From: Phoronis australis
Lineage: Eukaryota; Phoronida; Phoronidae
NCBI GenBank assembly: GCA_002633005.1
Contig: NMRA01000351.1
Coordinates: 297,258-361,257 of the forward strand
Direction of reading: 5' to 3'
Length of the DNA stretch: 64,000 nucleotides
How positions within the stretch are numbered: position 1 is the stretch's first letter; each line of letters starts with the position of its first letter. Positions 1 to 12,700 of this stretch are shown here, piece after piece. The position numbers and the translations under genes were made by a program. The notes below the pieces were generated by a model that made no database searches, had not been told where the DNA came from, and worked only from the letters and a program-made list of their open reading frames with translations.

Positions 1-89
1 TCGGAACGACCAACGGACATGTGCACCATCACATATGTCTAAATATCTATAGAGAATAGTCCATCCAAGCAGAACAAGGCGAATGCACA

Positions 90-723
90 ATGTACGGCCT
101 TCTTTTACAAAGTATATATGATTATCTTAGGACACGTTATGGGGAGCAAACGTTTGATCGAATTCGCGTCAAGGCCAACATTCCTCATCACAGTTTCGCG
201 ACTCATCAGGTGTATAGCGAGACGGTCATTCCGCGGTTGGCGGCGGCCGCACGAGACGTAACTGGGACACCATATGAGGACGTCATGGAAGGCCTAGGGC
301 AGTCATTTGTTACTTACATGGGGCAATACGGATATGACAAACTATTACAAGTTCTTGGACGGAACCTTAGAGATTTTCTCAATGGTTTAGACAACTTACA
401 CGAGTATATCAAGTTTAGTTACCCTAAAATTAATGCCCCGTCCTTTTTCTGCGACTGCGAGACCGCTGCAGGAGTTACGCTGCACTACAGAACAAAAAGA
501 AAAGGTTTTGTGTATTACGTAATAGGACAGATAAAGGAAGTGGCCCGGCAGTTCTACAACCAGGACATCAAAATTGAAGTAACACGAGTTCAAGAATTCG
601 AAGCATCAATTCACGTGGTCTATCAACTATATTTCGAGAACTCAGACTTCATGAAAGACGAACAACTCAGCAGCATTCATCCACAAACGAATTTGCAAAT
701 TAATTCAGACATCTTCTTTGACG
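90..723 (+). CDS. GUCY1B2: Cyclase exon 1: heme-binding H-NOX domain
   Basis: This single 634-nt exon encodes residues 1-211. It starts MYGLL, the usual start of H-NOX cyclases, and contains [16 protein letters not shown] with the proximal heme His at 104, and YRTKR at 133-137, a Ser-to-Thr form of the YxSxR heme-propionate motif. Position 143, equivalent to Ile145 of beta-1, is Tyr. The ORF reads on into the intron and stops, but GT at 724 (GTAGGT) is the donor; the split codon is completed by the acceptor at 2893. No in-frame upstream start is seen in the 89 bases before it; a 5' noncoding exon is possible. Confidence 0.95.
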
Positions 724-3700
724 GTAGGTTTAATCGATAAGTAAGATTTACTAGCTTTTTCGAGTCCTTTAAAGTTCCATGCAGCGCCATCAAATCTTGC
801 TCTGGGAGGAACACTTTGTTGTAGTCTCCCTAATTACACATGGTATCATCATCAGTGATTGCTTCAGGAAAATTCACTAACTTCGCTAACTCGATTAATT
901 CAAATTTGAGGCTTACGACTTGGTCTTGGCCTAATCAGCGCTGCGCGGGACACTTCCCTATGGTCACCTGCATGAAATAGAACTTTGTAAGTTCGCCAGA
1001 TGCTTCGAGAATTTCAGTGACGCGTGGAATTAGTTATTGTGCATTACTTTTCATACCAAGTTTCTCCAAAAGGCAAGGTTGTTACTTTCTTTTGTATGCA
1101 TTTGGTACCTGAACAAGAATATCTATGTTTTCTAAACCTGTAGAAGGAAAAGAATCAAGGCAACACTATTTAATTTTGCTTAATGGCAACAGTTTGATTG
1201 GCATGGGAACAGTTTAATTGGCATGTTGATTTCAGACTATTTCTACAATTGACCTATCGCAAGCTCCGCCCCCTTGCGTAATGTGGACTAACAAACAATA
1301 AGTTTTACCCGGCAACGTGTTGTTTGTCGGGTAAAATGGCGGCTTGGAAACGAAGGTGCCAGAACGATGAGTTCTAAATGGTCACTTAAGTCGTCACTCA
1401 AAATCCTGGCGATAGGTCAAATATCCTGAAACGTGCTCACACAATGTTCAGCTTTGGTCTTTTGCAATTTGTTTTTTTAGCCTTTCTTCCAACCACGATT
1501 TCTGAAACTTTCAAAACGAGATGCTGTCTTTGTGCCAATTGACCTATCGCAAACTCCGCCCCTTGCGAAAAGTCGAGAAACAAACAATAACTTTTACCCG
1601 ACAACGTGTTGTTTGTAGGGTAAAATGGCGGCTTGGAAACGAAGGTGTGTTAAGAATGCTGCATTCTAATTGGTCAATTAAGCCATCACTCAAAATGCTG
1701 GATATAGTTCAATTGCTTTAACCGTTTTGATTTTGATAACAAAAGGGTATTGTGACGTACAACGTCTATTGTTTACGCGACCTACGGCGAGTTCAGACTT
1801 TTGTCGTTGCTATTGCTAAATTTATTGGACAACAATTAAAAGAAGAAAAAACACGCTGTGTGTTTTATTTGCTGATCACAGAATACTAAAACCAGGCACA
1901 CTTTTATCTTGCTTCGAATTTATACCCACTTGAAGTTCCTTTACACTGCACCTAGAATAGGCGGAAACGGCATCACTGCCAACTGCCGCTATGTTGCTCG
2001 AGTCAACAGAATTCTTGTTAAAGCTAACGCACGTGTGTAACACCTCGAATGTGCCTCCGATTTGTGATTTGTGCCCGTTGCGTGTGAACTAAAATTTTCA
2101 CACGGAGCTACTTCATATGGAAGTAAGTGCATTGCCGTCTCTGGCGGAGTAAACGAGGCTTACTCCATGTACACCGGTGGTTTAAGTTGTACCTGTATAA
2201 CTCGCACGTATTTGAGTGCGTGGGGTCAAGTTCTACTTGTACAAGTAGCGCTTACGTTGATACAAGTACTTGTGCCAGTTAAATCGACCCGATCATTTTA
2301 CTGCGATTTCAGTACAAACGGGGTTTTACGTTCCTTAGTTGCTGAAAGCATTTGTACTAATGGAACTGGAGAGATTCCGCAATTTTCAAATTGAAACAGT
2401 TTGGGCAATCCTAGAGCGAGCTGTCGCAATTTTTGTCACCACAGTTAGTGGTTATAGTGGAGGTGCATCAACTGTCTTAACTGCTGCAGTGTTGTAAAGA
2501 TGTTTGAACTACAAATTGTCGAGATGCAATCAAAACGCGGTTGAGTGCTGTGACGGTTTGTACAAGTCATTGGAGAATTGAGAGATGAATGATTCTGCTG
2601 CCGCAAAATGGTCGGCGACCAGGGAAGTGAAGGAGGTTGAGGCGACCGGAGGAAAAGGACAGCTTTCTCTCTGCGAGCCATGAAATTGGAGAATAGTGAT
2701 TGCATCGAATATATTCACTGACGACGGTGGAGAAGATAAGTGTGACCGTCGCCTCATGTTGCTTCCAACTTACGACAATTTACATGTATGCTCAGACTGT
2801 CCCAATTTGAGGATTGCGACAGTTTGTGGTACTGCGTCAGTTTCCACTGGCGTGCAAAGTGTGTGCCTTATTTTACATAATGTTGTTTTGCAGTGTTCCC
2901 ATTTAACATAGTGTTTGACAAAGACATGATCATAGCCAACACAGGAGCCGGGCTGAATGCTGTCATGAATGATCTCCGGGGTACTCAAATTGATGACGCC
3001 TTCACTATCGTTCGGCCTCTTGTGGACCTCACGTGGAGCAATGTAAGTCGGCCCATCTTTTGAATTAACGGTGGGTTAACGGTAATACACTTTCATATGA
3101 AAGGGCGTTTCCTGCCTACTACTGACCTAAATACTACCGGAAAAGGTGCGATTAACTCTAACACACCGGTCTCTGATTTATCGTTGCCACGACTATAATT
3201 TCAGATACATTTAGTCTACGTGAGCCACAATTAGCTTCTATAATCAAAGGGAGCTAAAAAATCGGAAAAGTTGTCCAACCCGTAAAACTGATGGGATTTG
3301 ATTCAATTATACATGTATTCGCCAATGCTCTGAATTATGTGTTTGGTGGTGGTGGTGGGGATTACTTTTTACCGTGATATGCATGGGCGCACCCAGGGGG
3401 GGGGGGGGCTCACGAGCCCCCCGATTTGCCGAATTGGGCAAAAAGATCCGCCTCAGCGAAACAAAAAGTCCTAATAAACGAGACAAAAGTCCACAAAGTC
3501 CACAGGAATTCTGCGCGGATGCACAATTCGTAGACCTGAACCTAGTGGCCCCGTTTTTTAGTCCTCGTTGATTTTTGGAGCCCTCTATATTTTAGGCTGG
3601 GTGCGCGCATGATATGGGAACGTTAGAGGCATACTTTTGTGGTAATAATAGTCTATAATTCGCTTTACAAAAATGGTAGTTGTATAAGCAATTTATGAAA

Positions 3701-6700
3701 CGCACGTGTAAGTGAATGGCTAACAGTTGGCGTAATTATGTACAGTACACTCAGGGCCGTAGGAAGCGGGGGAAGGGGCGGGGGGGNAAAAATTTTCAGG
3801 CGTCAGGGCTAAACCGTGGCAACCGACATACTCATGGGGCGGGGACAGCCAAGAAAAGAAAGACTGCAGATAAGAGAGAAAACTCAAGGGAACATTTAAC
3901 AACTCTGTATCTGTGCATGGTTTACCTTTTGAGGACCCTGGTGAGGACATTGTTGTTGAGGTCTCCGCTTTCGCAGCACAGGTCGTCGAAATACTCTTGG
4001 AAACTTGCACGTAACGATTCATGCATATATTTAAAAAAATCGACAAAATTTGGAAAGCAAAGCTTTTGCGGAGCGTATTAATTTCCTGGATTTTTAAATT
4101 CAGTAAATCAATTTTGCGACTGCAAAACCATATTTTTCCAGAGTCCCCTCTATGGCAAGGGATAACGGAACAACAGTAGCTTTTTTCTCAAATTGTATAT
4201 CACTTGAGAAAAATTGATAACCTGACAAATACCATCAATTGCTGTACATTTCTTGATTTTTGGAAATATAGATATTTTCACATAGAGGGCCCCACGTCTG
4301 AAGTAGGCCATTGATCACATTCTAGTGGCCACAGTTTTTATGTTTCTATTGACATATTCTTACGCAGAGAGGACCCAATGTTGGATTCGATTACGTCTAT
4401 TTTCCTTTGTTGTTATAAAATAATATTACTGGTTTCCATATTATCACAAGAATAGCATCTCTTCTGAAGATGGTTACTATGAGTTGTTTATAAGAAATTC
4501 CCACGTGTGGAAAACACTGCTGCCGAGGCTACCATTGGGGTGACCGTGTACCTGTCGAACGAGTGTACCCAAATACTCGCAATAACAAACAAATTAAACA
4601 AATATTTCAGCGTTTTTTTGAGATCAAGTTAAACTCGTAAACCGTGATAGGTAATTCGAAATACACCTTACTATGAATGCCCTATCTCCAATTTCCCCCA
4701 GTTATCCGTCAAAAATTTGCGAGCATGCCTGCGGAAATTGCTTATAACATTCCGTTTTGGTCAACAAATTCGTTGGTTTCTGATTTACACACCTGTAACA
4801 TCCTCCGCCGCAGAGATAATGACTCTTGGGCTGTCTCCGGTGAGTCCATTCATACTGTCTTGAATGTTGTTTACATGTAGGTAAATTGTATCTACGAAAA
4901 CCGACAGGTTAATAGGTGATTTTTGGCAATTAGAAGCTAACCTTTCCAGAAATGAATACGATTCAGGGAATTTAGTTCGATCCCAAATAGTAAAGTGCAC
5001 TTGTGCGCTTTTTGCCTATCTAAAATAACTATCAAAAACATTAATGAAATTTGGACAACTTCCAAAAAATTACAATTCAAGTGACAATGAATGCATTGCT
5101 TTTTGACTTCGGTACAAGATTTGTTGTTTAAAGTCACTAACAGGGGATCAAAAAGGAATTAAGTAAACGCATTGCTCATGGATTTGATTGTTGATTTCTT
5201 TGTGATTTACATGTTTATGTATCTAGGAAAGTGGACTGATTGAGAGATGATTTTTTGACAATTAGAAGCTAATCTTGTAAGAAATGAAAATACTTCAAAG
5301 AACTTAATTGCAGGCTGACATTGAGAAAATTTGATCTGTCATCAGATCCCCAAATGTAGAAGTACACTAAACGATTTTTGTTTATTTGTCTCAAGGAAAT
5401 TCATGAATTTCAGACAGCTCAATAATGTGTCCTAAAATGTTCTCACAATTCAAATGACAATAAATTGTTTATTGGCTTAGGAACTAGATTACTGGGTTTA
5501 AGTTTACAAATCGTAGATCGAAAACGAAGTTTAAGTGCTTAAATAAATCAAATCAAACTTTTTGATCATCAACTTGGGAAGGTTGTCTTTGAACTTCCTT
5601 GATGTTTTTGGTTTCCAGTAGTATTGAGCAATGAATTTTTGTTCTTCAAAACTGAATCGTTTGCTTACATTTCCCGTGCATACTACACACACGGCATGCG
5701 CACACCCAGCCTAAAATATAGGGGGCTCGAATTTTTGGGGATGTGGACCTTTTACTAAAGAAAAACAAACGAATGCGGGGTCTGTTCAGGGCTATGAATT
5801 GTGCATATGCCGAATCCTGCCTTTTAGAGGACGTTTGTTTCGTTTTTCTCGAGGCTGACCTTTTTGCCCACTTTCCCATCGAGTCCCCCCCAGGTGCGCG
5901 CATGCACGGAGAACGTCATGATAGGCATATCCATGTTAAAAATAAGGTGTAACCATGCAGTAAGCCTGCTTAAAATCTCAATTACCCACGGGAACTGAAT
6001 TTGAACTCCATACGTTGAAGTGTATACTGCATTTTTGGGACACACTCTGTATCATTTTACCCAGCAACCAGAAACTGGGTTACCGGCTGTGTTCCATCAA
6101 GGGATTCTGAAACGGCCACAAAAGCACGCATACAAGGCACCTCGGGACTTCACTTTTTCAAACATTACTTCAAAGATCATAATAATATAAAAGGAACCTT
6201 GAGCTTCGATCCAGCTATAGTTACTTCAGGCAGCTCCCAGCTACCCTGCAGTGGGCTCGGGGCCTAGACCTATTCTTACTCTTCGTTAACCTTTGTTGGT
6301 TCACGGTTACTCAAACCCTGATGGCTGCATCCCCGCTATTACCCCATCTCAGTATGGCAGACGTGGGAGTAGGGGGGTGGGGGAGGTTTGGTACAAATAT
6401 GGTGACATCCAGGGAACAGGGGGGTGACGATAGCGTAGGTTGGCGAAGTCAAATTGGTTTGTACCCCCCAATAATTTTTTCCTTCCTACGGGCCTGACAC
6501 TGTATACATGTACGTACCTTCTGCCTCTAGGTTTGAATCTATTAGTATCTCTAAGGTAACTAAAGATACGCGTAGACGCTTGATTTAACAGTGGATTGGG
6601 AAACCGTGTACAAATAAGAAAGTAGTAATAAGATAATGATTACTTGATCATATTCCTTATGAGGAATCGGTCTGACCATTAGTACCCGATATAGGCAATT

Positions 6701-9700
6701 GGAATCGTGAGCATATACTTCTTAACGAACGTAAGCTAATTGCGAATTTCAGGAGTAGATTGACGCTCGGTTTAATTAAGATAACTGTAAACGTAAACCT
6801 TGTTTACAAGGTTGTACTGGTGTGCAAAATCTTAAACTCTGTTAGCTGTAACCCTTACAAGGTATATATTTTCTGAAAAGTGGATAAACTTCCTAACAAA
6901 ATTAAATTTATTATTCATATTTATTTGCCTTTACTTTTCACAAGATACATGTACGCATTTTTTAGTAAAATAATTGACTTTGAACATAGATTTTAAAAAA
7001 ATTGTTCCTCCAACTGATTTTTTGTAAACATTTTGATAACGGCATTTTTGAGAGAACCGTGTCTCACATTTTTGAAATAGGTCTTATTTGTAGTTATCCA
7101 CTTTTGAGCAAAAACAGCCGTAATTTTGGTTTTTGGAGGCTTTGTTATAAAAAAACTAGAACTTAAATCGGGATTATGAGACACGGTTCCCTTTGGAAGT
7201 TATCAACTAGCAAGTAGTCGAAATTTCATAGCAATTCGTTCACGCATCTCAAAGAAATCAATGTACAAAAATTGAAATAAACTCCAAAATCGCAACGCGA
7301 GAAATCGGCAATAATGCACGGCGGTGATCGAGAAGAGTACATGTACTTTCGGCATCACATCAGAACTTTCAGCAAGTAGTTTTCACAGGTAGTCAAGTAG
7401 GGTAGTTATAATTTCAACATATGATGAATTTGGGTATTAGGCAATGCAGAAAATAAGTAATAATGTTCAGTTTTAGCGACTTAGAATCTCATCTGCGCGA
7501 GTGCTCAGAATCACGTGATTAAATGCAGGCGCATAGCTTGTAGTCATATAGATGAACTAGGTCAACACGGCTTAATCGAGGGTTGGTATAACGTGGACAT
7601 GGTGTCAATAAAATACAGAACACAAACCCGGAGAATTTCGAAGCGCATTCAAAGAAATATTGAGAGAATTGTGCTGCGAGGTTGGTCGAAAAATGACCGA
7701 GCTCAGGGGTGAGAATTAGCAATGATTTTATAGTGCTAGTTAGAACCGAGGTATCAGTTTGCTACCAGGGGCGGATGCAAGGTTTTGAGTTGGGGGNNNN
7801 NNNTCAGAGCAGGGTATTAGCCAGGATACCGCCAGTCAGACATTCGCAACCCTGAAGTGTCAAATGGAATATGAGAGAATGTTAGGGGGTGGAGGCATGG
7901 CCCCCTTAAATCCGCCACTGGCTACATTAAAGCAGTTAAGATTTTGTTGAGATCAGAGTCCTACTGTGTAACCAGCAGGCCTTGTTCCTGTGTCGGCGAA
8001 CATGTTCAGGAAAAGGACAGAGTACAGTATGGTATATTGAAGAATACGGAGTAGACATACTGATCACTCGATCATCTATGAAAATATTCCAAGAACGACC
8101 AGTCATGGCAGATTCCCAGAAGGTTGACCAGAAGAAAATAAACTTGGCAGAAGAATTGAAGCTCATTTGCCTCAAAGTCAGAAACCCGCAAGCAAGAGAC
8201 TATCGTAAGCGGACTGAGGTGAGGCAGCACCAAAACTCGATAGCAGTAAACCACCGGGATTCCAAAAGTGATGACAAGAATACCGTGCAGCGTGCTAACC
8301 TTGAAAGCATCTTCACGGGGAAGTTACGATTGAGTACGCCGGCACGAAGGAAATGCCAGTGTCTGAAAATACAGGCTGCACTACCATAATTGTGGTTCGA
8401 TCAAGAGTAGTTGAACCAGGAGCTATAAACTACAGGAGGTGGTCAAGTGATCTGGTAGACTCAACCCTAAAATGTCTGCATCTCGCCAAAATAGAAATCA
8501 CCTCATCTTTCTACACAAGATAAGTGTTTGGAAACGTCAGGTGGTTTATTTGTTCACCGGGTACGAACTTGGCACTTAGGACCTTGAGGACGTTCAACGA
8601 CCACAACTGGCATAGCCAGGCACGAGAGAAATTCCTAGAGTCACTGGTGGAAGATCCGGAATGTGACACTCAAGTAAGTGGTAATTCTTAACAGAAAATT
8701 CTGACTTCAAGTCCAACAGGAGTGCAGACACTCATCTTATCACTTATAGCAGATCCGAAAAATCCAGATAAGAAGCAGTAATACCAGGGCTCAAGCAGAC
8801 GGACAGAAGCTGGCATTAATGCTCTATTTAAATGCCCGATAGTATAGGATGTTCAAAAAGCTCAAAGAAAGGAGCCATCAGACCGCAGCCTCACTTGAAC
8901 GACAGACCAAATACAAGTATTTTTGTACCAGGGAGTTCCAGCGAGGAATACATTGTTGCCGGTATAAAAGGAGTATGGAGATGAGCTGAAACAAGTAGAT
9001 TCAGTCAAGTTACGGAAGTCCATGATGAGGTTCGCCCAAGTTTTATAGAGTTCGGGGACATTTCTGAGGTGGGGGACATTTGATCATGTTACGGGCAGCT
9101 TCTACTGGCCAAGAGTGGTGAGAGAAGTGACCAAATTCATGAGACACCTTCCAAAGGATGACTCCGAAAAGGAACGTAGTTAAGGCACCGAAAGGGAGAA
9201 TTGTTTCTCAGGATAATGGTCGACCTGGCTGCAAAATTGTCGGACAAAGGGACACCTACATTCTCACGGCAGTTGAGTTTCCCACCCGGTTCCCAAAATA
9301 GTGGCACTGTCGAAGCTGGAGCGCTTGGCTGGAGAATTGTTTGTGGTCTTCAGTAGATTGGGGCTCCCGCGCGAGAGACCGTTGTACATAATCCATCTAC
9401 GAGCTTAACAAAGAAGTCATCAGACTTGTTAGTGCACAACTACTGAACACGACTCCTTACAACCCACTCTGTAACGGGCTCTGTGGCTCAACGGAGGAAA
9501 GCGGATTGGAATCCACATTGGAAAATGAGTCGAAAAAGACCAAGATACTGGACCGATACCTACCAGCCGACATGTTGGCATAGGATTTTTCAAGCTAACC
9601 CAGCAGTGCAAGGCCCATATGAAGTTTAGTGAGTAGTCAACCTTATAGACTATATGATCAATGTCTGACAAAGCGACCCTTAGGAGGCTCAGCTGTGAGA

Positions 9701-12700
9701 CCGCGCTTTAAAACCAGAGCAGCGAGAGCATGCAGTCCAACTGCTGCACGACTACTGCAACAGATTTGGCTAGCCATGTCAGTGAGTTTATAAAAGAACA
9801 GGTTGTGAGAGTTAGATCACGACAAATGTTCTACAGGCTCAGGGACAAAGGACGTGCAAGAGATGGAAAAAAATTATTGAACCTTCCACCTACACTTGTG
9901 CTTGCAGGTGTCCCGTATTTTGGTAGCCAACTAAGGACAGCACCGCAAGGTACATTATGTGATCATTGCCGTTGACTGAATTTTGTGACCAAGTTTGACA
10001 ACAAACCAGCCGGTAACTCAGAAGCGACCATGGCAAGATTTCGCGATCCTCAAGTTTCTGATCGATGTTCAACTTCACGAAAGAATAGTGTCAGAATCAC
10101 AAGAACGATCAGGGCAAGAAGGAAACAGCATTTTGCGACCCACGATGTGTGTTAAAACATAACGTAGAATTGTCGTGAGGACATGACAGGGACCTCAGGG
10201 GTCTCCCGATCCACTGGTTTATACACACTTGTTTGAAAAGGCTTTGTCCAGTTACACATTTTGTGTCATAAAAGAGATAATGATACCTGCAGCTAACGTG
10301 ACAAGTAGAACTACTCTTGTTTATCACATTGGTGTAGACTCACAGTAGAACTGTGGTTTTCTGTTGAGCCCAGACCGTCCGGAGTTGTAGCATATAGGCC
10401 TACCAACTCCAGACGGTCTCTCACGACGATTTAGCGTTATGATTCTGAAGGGTGCTTTTTGCCCAGTGTACTTGGCCCCTGCATTCAACAAGACGATGGG
10501 AGGCGACGGTGTTCTCAACACAACCACTTTGTCCCAACGCTGATTGATACATGTATGCTCCAGCGAGTAAGTCAACAGGTTTGATGATGACACTACGGTC
10601 AAAAAGCAGCATCGGCTACCAAGAACCCGAGTCCAGTTTCCCGTTGTACGTCACAGAGAAGAATAAGCACTTGGCGATAGTGTTGGCTGTGTATAACGTT
10701 TTTTTTCTCTACGGGACGGAGTTCGCGGAACAGACATACCAGATTGTTCTAAAACCCCCTCGACTCCTACACCCGACGACCTCCTCGACCCACTTCCCCC
10801 GACTCCTTCGACCCACGACCCCCCAACCCACGACCTACAACCAAGGAGTGTACATAGAATATTATACTACACTGCTTGACACAACCTCCTCGACCCAGTC
10901 TACAAGCGCGACTCAATCTGAACATAGAACAAGAGCTGACTTGCAGGACCAGTGAGTTGGGCCGTGAGCTCGGCTGGCTTTTCCCTGTTTTTGTTGCAAT
11001 TGAGAGAGTCGATTCGCCAAGCTTCAAAGCCAAAAAAAAAAACAAACAAAAAAACTGGTAACTCTAGACTGATGAGGAGGGAGATGGCCTGCAGACTAAT
11101 CAGTTTCACATAGAGGTCATGCTGGGGAAGACTGGTGTACATGTACAGCCTGTAGGTGTACTAAGCCTGTAAGGACTGGCAGAACAGAACAAGGGAGTTT
11201 CTTAGAGAAATACTCATGAGTGGACTCTGTACATATGATGGAGATAGTAAACAACTAAACATTCTAGAGCAACTTTATCTCTAGCAGGAATACAGTATGC
11301 TGACAGTAATACATTGACGTTTGTTTCGTTTGCAGTTGTTTGACCGTCCCAGATGAGATCAGACCAGTAATATAACAACTCATTTAAAATAGAAAAGCTG
11401 AGAATATTCTAGAGATTTTTAGTATATAATGGAATGATTAAGAACCATCGTTTAGGATATTCTACAAACCTGGAGCAGTGTAGAGGCGTTGAATGTTTTG
11501 GAAACCCTAGTCCAGTCTTCCAGAGTGATTGGGTAAATTCGAGAAAATCTCAGTTCATGTATGTCCTTGAATTGGTGAAAAATTCAAGAACATGTAACAT
11601 ACTATACTAACGCACAGATTAGTGGGAATTTATCAGGGAAATAGTCAACTCTTGAGTCTTTAAGTTAGTCTGTGAGGTAGTCGGTTGGTAAAACTTCAAG
11701 AATTCCTCACAAGTGATGGCTCCACGACATTGTCTGTAACATTAGATCAGACAGGTAAAATGTTGTTACGTGTTTTGCTTAAAGAAGCGATTAACTTAAA
11801 CAAATGTTTATAGCCCAGTATCTCACCGCATGATGCTTTTAGCACTGGTCGTTGACGACTTGAGCCAACCTGTTCATGGCAATCCCTTTATTATTTTTTT
11901 ACAGATCGTAATGCACACAAATACGCAATTTGAACTTACCACTATAGACCCCGTAAGGAAACTGTGTGTTCAAGAAGAGCTTTTTGGGGAAGGTGAGTAT
12001 TGCCATCTCGTGTATACCAAGGTGTTAAGAGGCAATATAAAACAACAATAACTGATGATTTTTGCCGAAGTCACTTTGTTATCTTTCAGACCTCAAACCT
12101 CACATTTCGGAGTCTAAAAACAACACAAGTGTACAGTTTGAAAATTAACCTGTAGCTGAAAAATAGTAGACTTGCCTTTTCCCCCAAATCAACCAAACGC
12201 ACTCACAAGCATCCGTTTCGTGTAGTACTGCTTACCGTTGCGAGACATTTTCCAAATTTTGATTGATCGGAACGTTTCTCATCGGTTGCAAAATTTTGCA
12301 CCGCTAAAAGCGATCGACTCTTGTGGAGATTAAGAACTTCATGACTAAGCGATCGCTAGTTGGTGAACTGACAGTATCAGATTTCGCACCAACTACAAAA
12401 TAATGGCGTTTTTCCCGACAACTGAACAGCTTACAGTGAAACTTTCCCTAGAGATATTCGGTTGCATATCATTCACTTGTTTCAGATATATTTCGTGCCC
12501 ATCAGTCCGACGTAATGTCAGCCTACCAGTCATCTGAAAATGACGACGGCGAATGTCTCCATTTAAAAGGACAGATGATGTACGTCGAGGAGTGGAGTTG
12601 CATGGTATTTCTGGGAACACCCGTGTACGTATCGGTTTTCGTTTAATTTCCTTTAGAGGTCAGATGCTCATTAAATGCACATGTTAAGGGCAAATCAAGA

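Larger units (their letters stand above)
3752..6496. mobile_element. Candidate 2.7-kb DNA transposon remnant with 15-bp TIRs
   Basis: The left end CAGGGCCGTAGGAAG and right end CTTCCTACGGGCCTG are inverted with 14 of 15 matches, and both are flanked directly by ACACT (3747-3751 and 6497-6501). No transposase could be recognised inside; it holds a tandem repeat (4905-5500) and a nested MITE (5695-5904). The alternative is two unrelated solo ends with a chance 5-bp match. Confidence 0.5.

Noticed and set aside
10324-10612. 92-codon minus-strand frame overlapping the retroelement relic
   Set aside because: No family resemblance, and the plus-strand reading has the RNase H-like segment just downstream.
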